A stretch of 64,000 nt of DNA from Cercospora beticola (Eukaryota > Ascomycota > Dothideomycetes > Mycosphaerellales > Mycosphaerellaceae): assembly GCF_033473495.1 (NCBI RefSeq), contig NC_088941.1, positions 1,178,001-1,242,000 of the forward strand, written 5' to 3'. The translations under genes and the position numbers were made by a program. This document shows positions 47,061 to 59,146 of this stretch, in pieces (within the stretch, counting starts at the first letter, position 1; every line of letters starts with the position of its first letter). The notes beneath the pieces are model-generated. The model was not told the origin of the DNA and did no database searches. It worked only from the letters and a program-made list of their open reading frames with translations.

Positions 47061-47731
47061 TACGAATTGCTAGCTACTCCTTATATAGTTCTATTAATAG
47101 GCTCCGCTACGACGCTATCGAGAAAACTCTAAAAGGCAGAGTCTATAGAACTATCTATAGCGCTCTAAGTTAGAGAACTAAGCGTAAGGCTAAACGAGTC
47201 TCTAGAAGCGAGAAGAATGCCTATCTACTCTATAGTACGCTCCTCTTCCTCTATCTTCTCGAGCTCTTACTCTTTAAGAGTACGACTAGCCTCTACCTTC
47301 TAATCTAAGATATCTAGCTACCGCTATAGATATATTTCTTTCGTATATACTTTTATAAGCGTATCTTTCGCCTAGTTTAACTCCGATAATAACTTCTTAT
47401 ATTGCTTCTCTAAACGCTTCTACTCGGAATCTATTATCTATATATTATACCTCTTTACGTTACTAGTATAATAGTAGGAATACTTCTCTAACGAAATATA
47501 AATCCGATATACTAGGTTATTCTTCTAATAACGAGAATAAAGCTTTATAGTATATTCCCCGAACTAGTAGATTCGAATAGTATAGCGTTTACGTTTTTTC
47601 GTAGATAGCGCGTTAGAAGAATTAATACTATAAGAGAAAGAAAGAGATATTTTTACTACTAAGTATAACGAAAGAGTTCTAAGGCTAATAAGTACGAAAG
47701 CTTAGGACGAGCTAAGCTAAGAAGAGGATAG

Positions 47732-48137
47732 TATTACGGTTCTAACTATTACGATACTTCCCGTCTAATTATTCCTAGAGACGTATAGCTACGCTTAGTT
47801 ATAGAACGAAAGGAATCTTTCTAACTTCGAGAGATCTCTCTATATATAAAGGAACGGATCTCTCGCTCTCTTAATAGAGTAATAGACCGGGTCTCTAGTA
47901 TATATAATAGATCTAAGGAAATAGAGGATTCTCCTTTATATTTAGTAGCGATAAGTATCGCCTCTCTAGATAGTTATTACGTATAACTTACTATTCTATC
48001 TTACTAATTAGAATTAAGTAACTCTTCCTACTTCGTTACTTTCCTCTAGACTACTCGATAAGCTTAAACTCCGATCGAGCTTAAGCTTCTACTTAGTAAG
48101 ATCTTAGGTTATTAGCCTAGCGCTAATAAATCTAATA
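47732..48137 (+). repeat. Gypsy 3' LTR (406 bp)
   Basis: Starts TATTACGG and ends AATCTAATA, flanked by TAGGT. Same length as the 5' LTR with transition differences only on the stretches compared. Confidence 0.93.
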
Positions 48138-50274
48138 TAGGTCTAATATTTAGTAGCTAGCTATATATCTTTCCTATATAATTATCTCTAGCTCTAGAGC
48201 TAGCTATAGTTAGGCCTCTATAATTGTTTTAATAAGCTTATCTACTATAGTATATTAGGTTTAGATTATATTTCCTTTCTATTTTAAATAGTAGAGATTA
48301 AAGTCTCCTACTACTATATAGCTTACTTTTATATTCTCTAGAGTTTATAATAGTACTTCTTAGAGTATAGGAATAGTCTCTTCTTATTTATAGCTTATTA
48401 GCTCTAAGAGGTTATAGTAGTTATAAATAGAAATAGTTCCTATAGATATCTAGACTTAGATAGTTACTAAGTTACTTATATTATAGAAAAGTAGTTTCTA
48501 GCTATTAGTTCTAATTTTATCTAATATAAGTATTACTACCTTTAGGTTCTAATAGAATAGAAGGACTATAGAGTATTCTTTCTTAGCTTTAGTTCTACTA
48601 TTTATAGTATTAAGCTATAGTTCTACTATTTATAGTATTAAGCTATAGTTCTTATAGTACTATTATAGTAGCCTCTTCTATAGCTTAGCTATCTAGTAGT
48701 AGAGTTTAGGTAGTATTTAATCTATTAATATTATATTAGTAGATTATTAGAGTTTAGCTACTTATAGGATTCTTAGAAGAGGAGCTTAATTAGATTAATA
48801 TCTATATCTTCCTAGAGAGTACTTATTATCTCTTAGGTATTCTTTTTCTTCTATATAGGAGAGAAGTAGAGCTTACTTGCTTGCCTTCTACTAGCTATTA
48901 CTATTACTATAGTACCTAGAGGTCTATCTTTATATCTAATATCTCTCTATAGAAGCTTAGCTAGTAGAGCTTTCCTTTTAAGGATTATAGGTTCTATAGT
49001 ACTATCTCCTTATATTAGGCCTAAGGCTACCTTCTATTACTTTTTAAACTACTCTAAGAATACTCTTACTTTAGCCTTTATAGTAGCTTTATAGCTATAT
49101 TAGAGAAAGTATACTTTATAGTCTCTCTTATAGTTACTATATTTAATTTTCTTCTCCTTATAGCTATCTATTCTATACTTCTCTATATAGTTTCTATATA
49201 TTTCTTCTATAGCTTTATAGTAGGTAGTAATATACCTAAAGCTATTATACTTAAAGTATTATATAATCCTCTACTATAGATAGTATAGTTCTACTATATA
49301 CTATATTAACCTAATAGTAATACCTCTTCTATATATTTCCTTTATAGTCTATCTATCCTATACTACTATTACTACTAATAAGAAGTTAGTCTCTCCTCTT
49401 ACTTTCTAGTTCTTAAGCTAAAAGGCCTTTCTAATTTTAAGCCTATCTAGGAACTAGGTAAAGTTATCTTAGTTAAGCTAGACCTAGCTATTTATATTCT
49501 CTAGCTTCTAGGATATCCTAATACTATATATAATTACCTAGGTACTTAGTATCTCTACCTAGGCCTCTAGATATATAGCCTTAAGCTAAGATTAGTCTTT
49601 CTCTAGCCTATTTTTCTATTTTTCTCTATAGAGAATAACTTTAAGATCTCTACTTAGAAGCTTTTATATAGCCTTAAACTACTATACTCCTAGTTTCCTT
49701 CTAAGCTCTTTATAGCTTATCTTCTTTACTATTTCTCTTTTTTCTTAGTTTCCTATCCTTACTAAGATAGTTATAGATATCTAAGACTAGAGCTTTAGTA
49801 TTATATATCTAATTTAGGCTATCTAGATCTATATTTTAGAGATAGTAGTAGTAGGTATTAGATAGCTCTAGAGAGTTTTCTAGATAGCTTAAAGAGTCTA
49901 GAACTCTTCCTAGTAGAGAATAAAATAGAGAAGAGTCTATTAGGCCTATTAGAAAAGAAGAAGAGTTAGAAAGAAAGAGAAAGTTATTTAGATATCGAGG
50001 TAACTCTAGATCTATTCTATAAGTATTTTTAGGTTCTTTTATATTATTAGTTTTAGAGTATTAGTATTAGTAGTTAGTTTCTAGCCTTATTAGCTAGAGA
50101 GAGGTAGTTATAGGTAGATTTAAGCTATCTAGAAGTTAGAGTTATAACTTTCTTCTTCTAGGCTCTCTTTTCTACTTATAGTATTATAGTATTAGTCGAG
50201 AAGTATTATTATATATTAGGAGGCCTCGAGGCCTCCTACCGTCGTCGTCGTCGCCTACTAGAGCGCGTTTATAT

Positions 50275-50700
50275 TTTAAAAAGCTTAAAGAAGAAGGATA
50301 ATAACTAATATAAATACTAGCTACTTTTTACTTTAACTATAGTAATAGTAGAGGCGCGTATTAAGCTTTTATTAACCTCTTATACTAATACTATAGATAT
50401 TCGGCTCGTATTATATATACCTTAATACTCCTAGTCGCTACTCTATAGTAAAATCTATATTAATAGACTTAAATAATAGTCCGAAATATATAATAGTAAA
50501 TACTAAGAAGAATATTTAACGTTACTTACCTAATAGAGACGGTCTAGATACTATAGAGAATTACTAATATAGAGCCGAGTACTAATTAAAGATAGCTATC
50601 TAAGAGTATATTAGGCAGAGAGTAAGGCTTTAGTTCCTATATAAGGTAATATATAGTATAACGACCTCCGGCAACTAGGTAATAAGTTTCGGGCTATTCT
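50275..50700. other. RIP-affected flank of LINE B, unclassified
   Basis: Depleted of CpA/TpG but with CpG retained. No domain or terminal repeat could be assigned. It passes abruptly into normal sequence near 50700-50730 and could be part of the same unit as the direct repeats just downstream. Confidence 0.45.
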
Positions 50701-50734
50701 TCCTATCGCGTTCTCGCAGTTTCAAATTCTCAGA

Positions 50735-50790
50735 TTTTGGCCTAATTTGGCCTAATGCACTAGCCTATCTAATGCACTAGCTTATCGAAC
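50735..50790. repeat. Short direct repeats at the RIP boundary, possible transposon end
   Basis: TTTGGCCTAA occurs twice in a row (50736-50755 area), followed by CTAATGCACTAGC(C/T)TAT twice (about 50751-50785). Such stacked subterminal repeats resemble the ends of DNA transposons of the Tc1/mariner-pogo kind, but no matching inverted copy was found in the window. Confidence 0.5.
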
Positions 50791-52668
50791 ACGTTCGTGC
50801 TATAAGCGGAACGGAGCGTTCTCGCCTAGTAACTCCTGCCGCGACAGCATAGATTATGGAGCAAGAGATTGCAAAAGTGTCCGCCATTCCAAGTATTCGC
50901 TGCATCTAATACCTTGCGCAGTGGGGAATATTTGCGACCCCCCGGGGTTCCAGATCGGCGCTGACAGGCCAACCACAACTTCACGACCATTCCATTTAGT
51001 ACAGTTTGACACTTCGTAGGTTAATGTGACCCAGGTGCGGATTTCATACGGAGAACGCTTCCTGACACCTCAGAAATCAACCATGAGTCGCGACCCGGCG
51101 AAAAGAAGCTCCTCTCTATGTCTTCCTGGTCCTCCGTGTCAGAGAAATGCTCGAAGCGCGACTTGAGTATCCTACGCCAGAGGGAAGCGGTTCAAAATTC
51201 CCGCTCCAACAACGGCGCGTTTACTGCAACGGAGCTATTCTTGACCGGATCGCCCCTCCATCCTGCCAGCACAATCAACTTCGCCCACCTACGAGAGACT
51301 GACCAGATATCGTCGTCATGGCAGCTATTTCCCTGGATGAGAAAGCAGTGTACTTAGTGATTGCCTCTCCGATGCCCTTGTTCCATAACCAGCTCCTCAA
51401 TGTTCGTTTGGGTGGCGGTGTAGGGATATAACCGTCCAAACGAGGTGTACCTGTAAGGGTCTATGCAGACGTTATTCACAGAACGCTAGCCTCTCTAGAT
51501 ACAAGATTGCAAAGCTGGGGAATCGAGAGGAAGGCGATATCCCAGTCCTTATATACTATGTCCACAAACCACATCGAACCGAATCGAATCGAAAGTCAAA
51601 GGTCAGTGCATGACATGGGGGTCTGGTCTAGCTACAGGCACAGCCTGAGCCTCAGGCATGGCCTATGACAGACTGGCCCTTCACATGCATCAGAGCTAGC
51701 TTGATCCAACCGCACAAGGTAATACGTCCGCGTGAATGGAGCTGCCTAGCGAACTTGTGCAGTAGCGCGATCGGGGCAATTGGACCGTTATGCACGCCTC
51801 ACCCGATGCTGCACTACTGTGCTCACCAGCATCGGGTCTGGTGAGGCTGACTGCGAATTAAAAGGTGGTGAAAGCATGCAGGACGACAGTATAACGAACT
51901 CGCTCTCCTTGAGTGGCATTCCTGACCTGTCAGCTTGAACTCGTGCCGCCTTGCAAGATAAGCGGCTTGTAAGACCTGCAGTGGGGTCCTGTGCTCTAAC
52001 TCGATGGGGAGCGATTCCATGAGGCAGCAGCATGGTTGCATCGCGAGTTCAACAGCTATCGCCGGACCGCGGGGGAGGTTGTGTCCTCTTTGGTTGATGA
52101 TCAGAGTGGGGAAACGCGCCTAGATTTGGCTGGTAAGGTATAAAGCCAGAGGTAGCCAGGAGGGTTGATCGTTCCGATAAATCTGCAGTTATTTAGCTGG
52201 CACAAGGAGCGCTTACAGACTTCGGGAAGCCTAATAATTCGCAGGTGTACGTCTTATACCAAGGTTTGTCCCGCTCGTCTCCGAAGGCCTCCATGTGCCC
52301 GTTGCTTATGTTCGTTTCATCAGATGTGTACCGTAATCACCTCAACCAGACATTATCGCGGCTGCAACAGAACGGCGGAGCATAGCCGAACATCGCGTGA
52401 CCTCGTGAAGTGCTCAGCAGCCTTAAGTCGACCTGGCCAGACTTCATGCACTGGCGACGCTCTCAAGTCGTCGTTCGCAGGGTCAACGACGGTACGGGAT
52501 CAGTGCCCAAACTGCAGGGACGAGGGTTATTCTCAAAGATAGCTGAGAGTGAATGAAGAGTGGATGGGAACGACCACTTCAGAATGCAGAAGAAGCACCT
52601 CGACTAGAGCGGTCAGAATGGTGACCTTGTTTTCCTCTGATGTCTATTTATTGCTGCGCCATGCTTCG
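50791..52668. other. Non-repetitive island sequence without a confident gene
   Basis: Normal base composition with CpA/TpG present. A frame on the plus strand from about 51086 to 51301 reads as plausible protein (REMLEARLEYPTPEGSGSK, QQRRVYCNGAILDRIAPPS) but lacks a good start, is 70-odd codons long and matches no family I know; it may be a relic exon. Other frames (51118-51357, 52165-52542, 51788-52033 minus) show nothing. No RNA gene seen. Confidence 0.4.
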
Positions 52669-53571
52669 CTATAATGCAGAACCCGCCGCGAGAACTCTTT
52701 GGTAGACTGCCTCGGCTGAATGTGCCCTTAGAAGCCAACAGTCCAAGATGATCTCCGACATCTCGAGTCCAGTAAGGTCTTCGAACTGACGCTGCCTGTG
52801 CAGAAAGCGAACCTGATCCGATGGTATATCCTCGTAGGGTCTTTTGCTAGTAAGCACCTCATAGATGCTTGAACCAAGCGCGAAAAGGTCGTCCTCTTCT
52901 GTTGCTGGAGTACTCCAATGGCTATTGCCCGGGTCGAAACGTGCTCCTGCAGTACCAGTAGACTGGGACCCATCAATCGAGCTGCATCCGAAGTCCGTGA
53001 TTTTGAGCTCCAAACGATGGTCTAGGAGCATGTTGTTTGGTGTAAAATCGCAATGAATGATGCCTTGCGTATGTAGCATCGCAAGTCCTTCCGTCATCGC
53101 AAGAATCCAAGAGTATCGTAGCGATTTGTCAGTCTGGCCTACGTGTGCTTGCTTTTGAAGATAGTCGCGTAGCGTGCCATTTTCCGCATACTCCATTGTT
53201 ATTGTCGAGTCATCCGGATGGTACGAGATTAATCGAATAAATCGCCTTCTATAGTTCTCCTTCGACAGAGCCTCTTGAAGTTTGAAGTGGGCGTGTGCCT
53301 CTCGCTCCAGATCCGCTTGGCTTTGTTGTGCTCGCCAATCAGGCCAAGGTGATTTTATGACAAGTCCATCGCTCCGAAGCTCAACGATAGCAGACAGGCC
53401 TGCACCGAGTACGGCAATGCCTTTGCCGTCGATGACGTTCATCATGGAATTTTGCTTGTTGCGCTTTGCTCTACTATAGGATATCGAGAAGCAAGACGAC
53501 AGAGAAATGGAAGGGATTTGGCGACGGACAATTAGGGGTTCTCGGCTCGGTCCGACCGCGGCGAACAGCAT
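52669..53571 (-). CDS. Protein kinase-like protein (HCD-type catalytic loop)
   Basis: 300 aa from the first ATG; Met43 (53445) is an alternative start, and the preceding 42 residues look like translated 5' UTR. Kinase landmarks are in order: Gly-rich loop LGAGLSAIV (55-63), the ATP lysine in VIKSP (Lys73), a candidate helix-C Glu91, hinge MEYAENGTL (126-134), catalytic loop HCDFTPNN (His173, Asp175, Asn180), and DFG at 193-195. The usual HRD Arg is Cys. A clear APE motif is absent and the C-lobe is short, ending after ILDCWLLRAHSAEAV. The catalytic residues are present, so activity is possible; compact kinases of this kind are numerous in fungal accessory regions. RIP-degraded sequence begins within about 20 bp upstream of the first ATG. 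Role unknown. Confidence 0.82.
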   Translation of the reverse strand: MLFAAVGPSREPLIVRRQIPSISLSSCFSISYSRAKRNKQNSMMNVIDGKGIAVLGAGLSAIVELRSDGLVIKSPWPDWRAQQSQADLEREAHAHFKLQEALSKENYRRRFIRLISYHPDDSTITMEYAENGTLRDYLQKQAHVGQTDKSLRYSWILAMTEGLAMLHTQGIIHCDFTPNNMLLDHRLELKITDFGCSSIDGSQSTGTAGARFDPGNSHWSTPATEEDDLFALGSSIYEVLTSKRPYEDIPSDQVRFLHRQRQFEDLTGLEMSEIILDCWLLRAHSAEAVYQRVLAAGSAL

Positions 53572-53589
53572 TTGGCTGCTTCAAATTCC

Positions 53590-54109
53590 TTCTAAATAAT
53601 TAGAGATAAACGGTCGAACTAAACTAATTAACGAAGGCTAGTTAAAAACTTTTAAGACTAGAAGACGAGCGAGAAAAGAAGAATAGTAGAACTTCTAGGA
53701 AATAGAGAGTATATTACTATATATCTAAAACGTATAGTATCGTATAGTACTATTAACTACTAGAGCCTATATCGAGGCACGTATACCTTAAATATAATAA
53801 AGTCTAGAGTAGTAGAAGAAAAGAGAATAGATATAGTAGAGAAGCCTAGAAATAGTATATAATAAATAATAGTAGTAGCTAGTAATAATATACTATAGAG
53901 GTAAATACTAGTATAAATAAAGTAAGTAGAAGAGTAAGTAAAATAAGTAGAAGAACGAGCTAAGTAGATAGAAAAGCGAATTAAGAAAATAGAAAAGTAA
54001 GTAGAATAAATAGAGAAATAAGTAGAATAAATAGAAAAGAAATTAAAATAGTTAGAGGAATTAGTACTAATAATCGAATAGATTATAACTATTATATAAG
54101 AGTATCGAG
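53590..54109 (+). pseudogene. RIP-degraded relic containing a coiled-coil coding stretch
   Basis: The plus frame from about 53920 to 54090 is a run of Lys, Glu, Ile/Val with a stop roughly every three to six codons (VEE, RAK, IEKRIKKIEK, IEKKLK). Stops sit where Gln would complete heptad-like repeats, as expected when CAA/CAG become TAA/TAG by RIP. The original product was probably a long coiled coil; whether host gene or element is unknown. LINE C begins directly after it. Confidence 0.5.
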
Positions 54110-57100
54110 ATATAAATGCGCTCTAGTAGGTAACGACGACGACGGCGGGAGGCCTCGAGGCCTCCTAATACGCGATAATACCTCCCGACTAATACTATAA
54201 CGCTACGAGTAGAGAAGAGAGCCTAGAAGGAGGAGGTTACGACTCTAACTTCTAGGCGGCCTAAATCTGCCTATAACTACCTCTCTCTAGCTAATAAGGC
54301 TAGAAAATAACTACTAATACTAATACTCTAAAACTAATAATCTAAAAGAACCTAAAAATACTTATAGAATAGATCTAGAGTTACCTCGATATCTAGATAA
54401 CTCTTTCTTTCTCTCTAACTCTCCTTCTTCTCTAATAGGCCTAATAGGCTCTCCTCTACTTCGCCCTCTACTAGGAAGAGTCCTAGACTCTTTAAGCTAT
54501 CTAGAAAACTCTTTAGAGCTGCCTAATACCTACTACTACTACCTCTAAAATATAGGCCTAGATAGCCTAAATTAGATATATAATACTAAGGCTCTAGCTT
54601 TAGGTATCTATAACTATTTTAGTAAGAATAGGAAACTAAGAAGAAAGAGAGATAGTAAAGAAGATAAGCTATAAAGAGCTTAGAAGGAAACTAGAAGTAT
54701 AGTAGTTTAAGGCTATATAAAAGCTTCTAAGTAGAGACTTTAAAGTTATTCTCTATAGAGAAGAAGAGAAAAGTAGACTAGAGAAGAACTAATCTTAGCT
54801 TAAGGCTATATACCTAGAGGCCTAAGTAGAGATACTAAGTACCTAGGTAATTATATATAGTATTAGGATATCCTAGAAGCTAGAGGATATAAATAGCTAG
54901 GTCTAGCTCGACTAAGATAACTTTACCTAGTTCCTAGAAAGACTTAAAATTAGGAAGGCCTTTTAGCTTAAGAACTAAAGAATAAAAGGAGAGACTAACT
55001 TCTTATTAGTAGTAATAGTAGTATAGGATAGATAGACTATAAAAGAAATATATAGAAGAGGTATTACTATTAGGTTAATATAGTATATAGTAGAACTATA
55101 CTATCTATAGTAGAGGATTATATAATACTTAAAGTATAATAGCTTTAGATATATTACTACCTACTATAAGGCTATAGAAGATATATATAGATACTATATA
55201 GAGAAGTATAGAATAGATAGCTATAAGAAGAAGAAAATTAAGTATAGTAACTATAGAGGAGACTATAAGGTATACTCCCTCTAATATAGCTATAAAGCTA
55301 CTATAAAGGCTAAAGTAAGAGTATTCTTAGAGTAGTTTAAAAAGTAATAGAAGGTAGCCTTAGGCCTAATATAAGGAGATAGTACTATAGAACCTATAAT
55401 CCTTAAAAGGAAAGCTCTACTAGCTAAGCTTCTATAGAGAGATATTAGATATAAAGATAGACCTCTAGGTACTATAGTAATAGTAATAGCTAGTAGAAGG
55501 CAAGCAAGTAAGCTCTACTTCTCTCCTATATAGAAGAAAAAGAATACCTAAGAGATAATAAGTACTCTCTAGGAAGATATAGATATTAATCTAATTAAGC
55601 TCCTCTTCTAAGAATCCTATAAGTAGCTAAACTCTAATAATCTACTAATATAATATTAATAGATTAAATACTACCTAAACTCTACTACTAGATAGCTAAG
55701 CTATAGAAGAGGCTACTATAATAGTACTATAAGAACTATAGCTTAATACTATAAATAGTAGAACTAAAGCTAAGAAAGGATACTCTATAGTCCTCCTACT
55801 CTAGTAGAACCTAAGAGTAGTAATACTTATATTAGACAAAATTAGAACTAATAGCTAGAAACTACTCTTCTATAATATAGGTAACTTAGTAACTATCTAA
55901 GTCTAGATACCTATAGGAACTATCTCTATTTATAACTACTATAACTCCTTAGAGCTAATAAGCTATAGATAAGAAGGGACTATCCCTATACTCTAAGAAG
56001 TACTATTATAAACCCTAGGAGATATAAAAGTAAGCTATATAGTAGTAGGAGACTTTAACTTCTACTATCTAAAATAGGAGGGAAATATAATCTAAACCTA
56101 ATATACTATAGTAGATAAGCTTATTAAAATAATTATAGAGGCCTAACTATAGCTAGCTCTAGAGCTAGAGATAATTATATAGAAAGGATATATAGCTAGC
56201 TACTAAATACTAGACCTAGTCTTTATTAGCCTCTCTCTCTAAAACCTAATCTAAGAATATAAAGCTCTTCTAGAAGAGATATATAGCTCTAACTATATCT
56301 CTCTTAGAATAACTCTCTATATTAACCTTTAAGAGCTAAAAGGAAGAAGCTAGAGAAAGTAGTAGAAAGCTACTAACTAGGACAGAATCTAGAACCTTAT
56401 AGTCTAAGATACTAACTAACTTAACTAACTCCTACTTAATATAAGAGAATACCTAGATATACTAGCTTATAGAATATAATTCTCTATCTAGAGAATTATA
56501 GAAGAGATAGTTCTAATAGCTAGACTATTAAGCTATATAAAGATAGTATAGACCTAGGAATATAAGAAAGCTATAAAGCTAGTAAGAAAGAGAAAAAGAG
56601 AATAGAGGAACTATAAGATAGAATAGAGCTATAAGCTATATATTAAAGTATTATATATAAGAAGTAAAGTTATAAGAAGAGAGTAAAACCTAGCTTAGAG
56701 AAGACTAATAAAAGAAGTTATAGAGGACTCTAAGAAGATCTAGAAAATAGCTAAATAGGTAAGAGAGGGAGCTAACTAAGAGTACTAGCTACTATACTTC
56801 CTAAGCCTAGCTAATATAGAGTATAATAGAGATACTAATAAAAGGAAGGCTATAATCCTAGTAAGATACTTCTTCCTAGACCTAAGGAAAGTAGACTTAA
56901 GTAATATCTAATATGCCTAACTACTACTCTAATTCTAGATAGAGGTTAAGGTTTAACTAAAGAAGGTAGAAGGAGTCCTTAAGAAACTACCTAGTAATAA
57001 GGCTCTAGGACCTAACTAAATACTAAACCTCTTACTTAAAGAGTATAGAGAACAACTTTCCCTAATCCTAGCTAAACTCTTTACTATATATCTAAGGATA

Positions 57101-59146
57101 GTATACTACTCTAAAGCTTTTAAGTACTCTATAATAGTAGTACTTAGAAAACTATAGAAACTAGACTACTTAAAGCTAGGAGTATATAGACCTATTACTC
57201 TACTTAATATAATAGTAAAGGTCCTAGAAGCTATAGTTACTAAGAGAATATCTAAGAAGACTAAAGAATAGAAGCTCCTTCTAGAAGAATAAATAGGTAC
57301 TAGGCCTAGTAGGTCTACTACCTTAGTATTAGACCTTATTACTAAATAAGTAAAAACTATTTAGAAAACTAAGCTAGGAGCTATAGTATCTATACTCTGC
57401 TTTAATATCTTAGAGGTATTTAATAAGGTCTCCTACTAGAAATTACTTTATAATATTAGAATAAAAGGCTTCCTAGACTATACTATAGGCTTTATCTAAT
57501 TATTCCTCTAAGATAGAACTACCTATCTAAGGCTTAGAGAATTTATAGACTAACTAAGGCTCTAAAATATAGGAATTCCCTAAAGCTCTACTCTATCTCT
57601 AATCCTTTTCCTCTTCTTTACCTCTACTCTACTCCTAATACTATATAAAGGGACTACTTTAGTAATAGGGTTTATAGATAATTCTAATATCCTTATATAT
57701 AGTATATTAATAGAGGATAACTATAGGCAACTTAAGAAAGCCTACTAGAAATATAAAGAATAGGTAAGGAGATATAGAGTAGAATTTATACTATAGAAAT
57801 ACTAGCTAATCTACTTTACTAGGAGTAGGAAATATAACTTTAAAGCTATAGTCTAAATCTAGAGATTTAATAGAGAACTACTACTATTACTTAGACTTCT
57901 TAGAGTATAAGTAGATACTAAACTTAAATAGAGCCTATATATTAAATAAGTAGTAGAAAAGGGAGCCTACTAAATATAATTACTTTAGAGACTATATAAG
58001 TCTATATAGAGAGTATCCTTCTAAAAAGTAAAGTACCTTTATATAGTAGTAGTAAAACTAGCTATTACTTTTAGCTACTAAGTCTAGTCTAACTTAGAGA
58101 GTATATAAAGCTACTATAGGAACTTTACTAAACCTATTAAGAAGATCTAGAGGGAGGCTCTAAGAAATATTATAAGAGTATATAAGTTAGTTATAATAGC
58201 TATTCTAGAGAAAGAAGCAAATATTACTCCTCTCTATTTATATACCTAGAACCTAGCTAAGTAAGTATCTAAAAAGCAAGATACCTAACCTATATATTAG
58301 TATATTAAAAATAGGTATAGGGAGATTAAAAGGCAAGTATAAGTAGAAAAGAGAGCTAGGTAACCTATACTACTAACCTAAACTAGATAGAAGGAAATCC
58401 TCTAAATAGTATAAAGCTAAGAAATAACGATATAGATATATCTAGGCTATAAAGTATAGTAGGCTAAATACTAGTAGGATAGAAGATAGAAAAGAAATAA
58501 GAAAGAGAGAAGAGTAAGAGTAGAAGAGGAATAACTACTAGTATAGAAAACTACTACCTCCTCTACTATTAGACTAACTCTATATAAAGGACTTACTAAA
58601 CTAGAGAGTATAATAGTTATACTCTTAAGAATAGAGTATATTAAGATAAAGTAATATCTTACTAAAAGGAGAGTCCTAGGTTTTATACTAGACTATAAAT
58701 ATAGACAGAAACATAAGATACTAAAATATATATATATATATTCTATCTAAAATAGAATAAGAGAAGATACCTACTATTCTAGGTAGAAGTATTTATAAAC
58801 TAGAAGGATCTAGCTAATATAAAGAGAGAGCTATATATAATAGCAAAGTAGCTTATCTAAGAAGGAGTCCTAGACTAATTCTTACTTATAAGAGAAGAGG
58901 TATAGGAGAATAAGAGGAGAGAGAATAGGAAGGATAGAGCCTAGTAAGAGGAGGACTTACTAGATACCTAGTATTATCCGAAGGAAAATAGAAGCGAAGG
59001 AAGCGGCTATATAGGCTATAAATAAAGGGATATATAAGGGTTTTTCGAAGGCTTTTCTCTTAACCGATATCTATAGAGCGTACTACTTACTCTAGTTAAA
59101 AGAGGTAGACCGGCGTATAAGAATTATCTATCTATCTATCTATATA
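54110..59146 (+). mobile_element. LINE copy C, full length, RIP-degraded
   Basis: About 5.04 kb, closely similar along its whole length to copy A: same 5' head, ORF1-like part, endonuclease motif (near 56045), reverse transcriptase (about 57000-57660) and TATC tail (59126-59143, one unit longer than in copy A). Stops throughout. It lies between the coiled-coil relic and an unclassified segment. Confidence 0.85.

Larger units (their letters stand above)
41133..48137 (+). mobile_element. Complete chromodomain Gypsy-type LTR retrotransposon
   Basis: 7,005 bp with 406-bp LTRs (41133-41538 and 47732-48137) and an exact target duplication TAGGT (41128-41132 and 48138-48142). The plus strand still shows gag with a zinc-knuckle footprint, protease/RT region, RNase H (about 45310-45560), integrase core (about 46080-46460) and a C-terminal chromodomain (about 46989-47060), the order of fungal chromoviruses (Gypsy/Metaviridae of the genome, not an infectious virus). 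A purine-rich stretch (47719-47731) precedes the 3' LTR. Stops are scattered at former Gln/Trp codons; inactive. Confidence 0.94.
32059..50274 (-). mobile_element. LINE copy B, full length but split by two nested LTR elements
   Basis: The 3' tail (GATA-type repeat on the plus strand) is at 32059-32072 and the 5' head at 50253-50274. Removing the Copia element (33027-39166), the Gypsy element (41133-48137) and one copy of each 5-bp duplication leaves about 5.06 kb, the same as copies A and C. The LINE sequence is continuous across both removals when compared with copy D (61930 region and 63895 region), which proves that the LTR elements inserted into it. RIP-degraded throughout. Confidence 0.88.

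Noticed and set aside
52165..52542. 125-codon Cys/Arg-rich plus-strand frame in the island
   Set aside because: No signal peptide, no regular Cys spacing and no good start; looks like chance.
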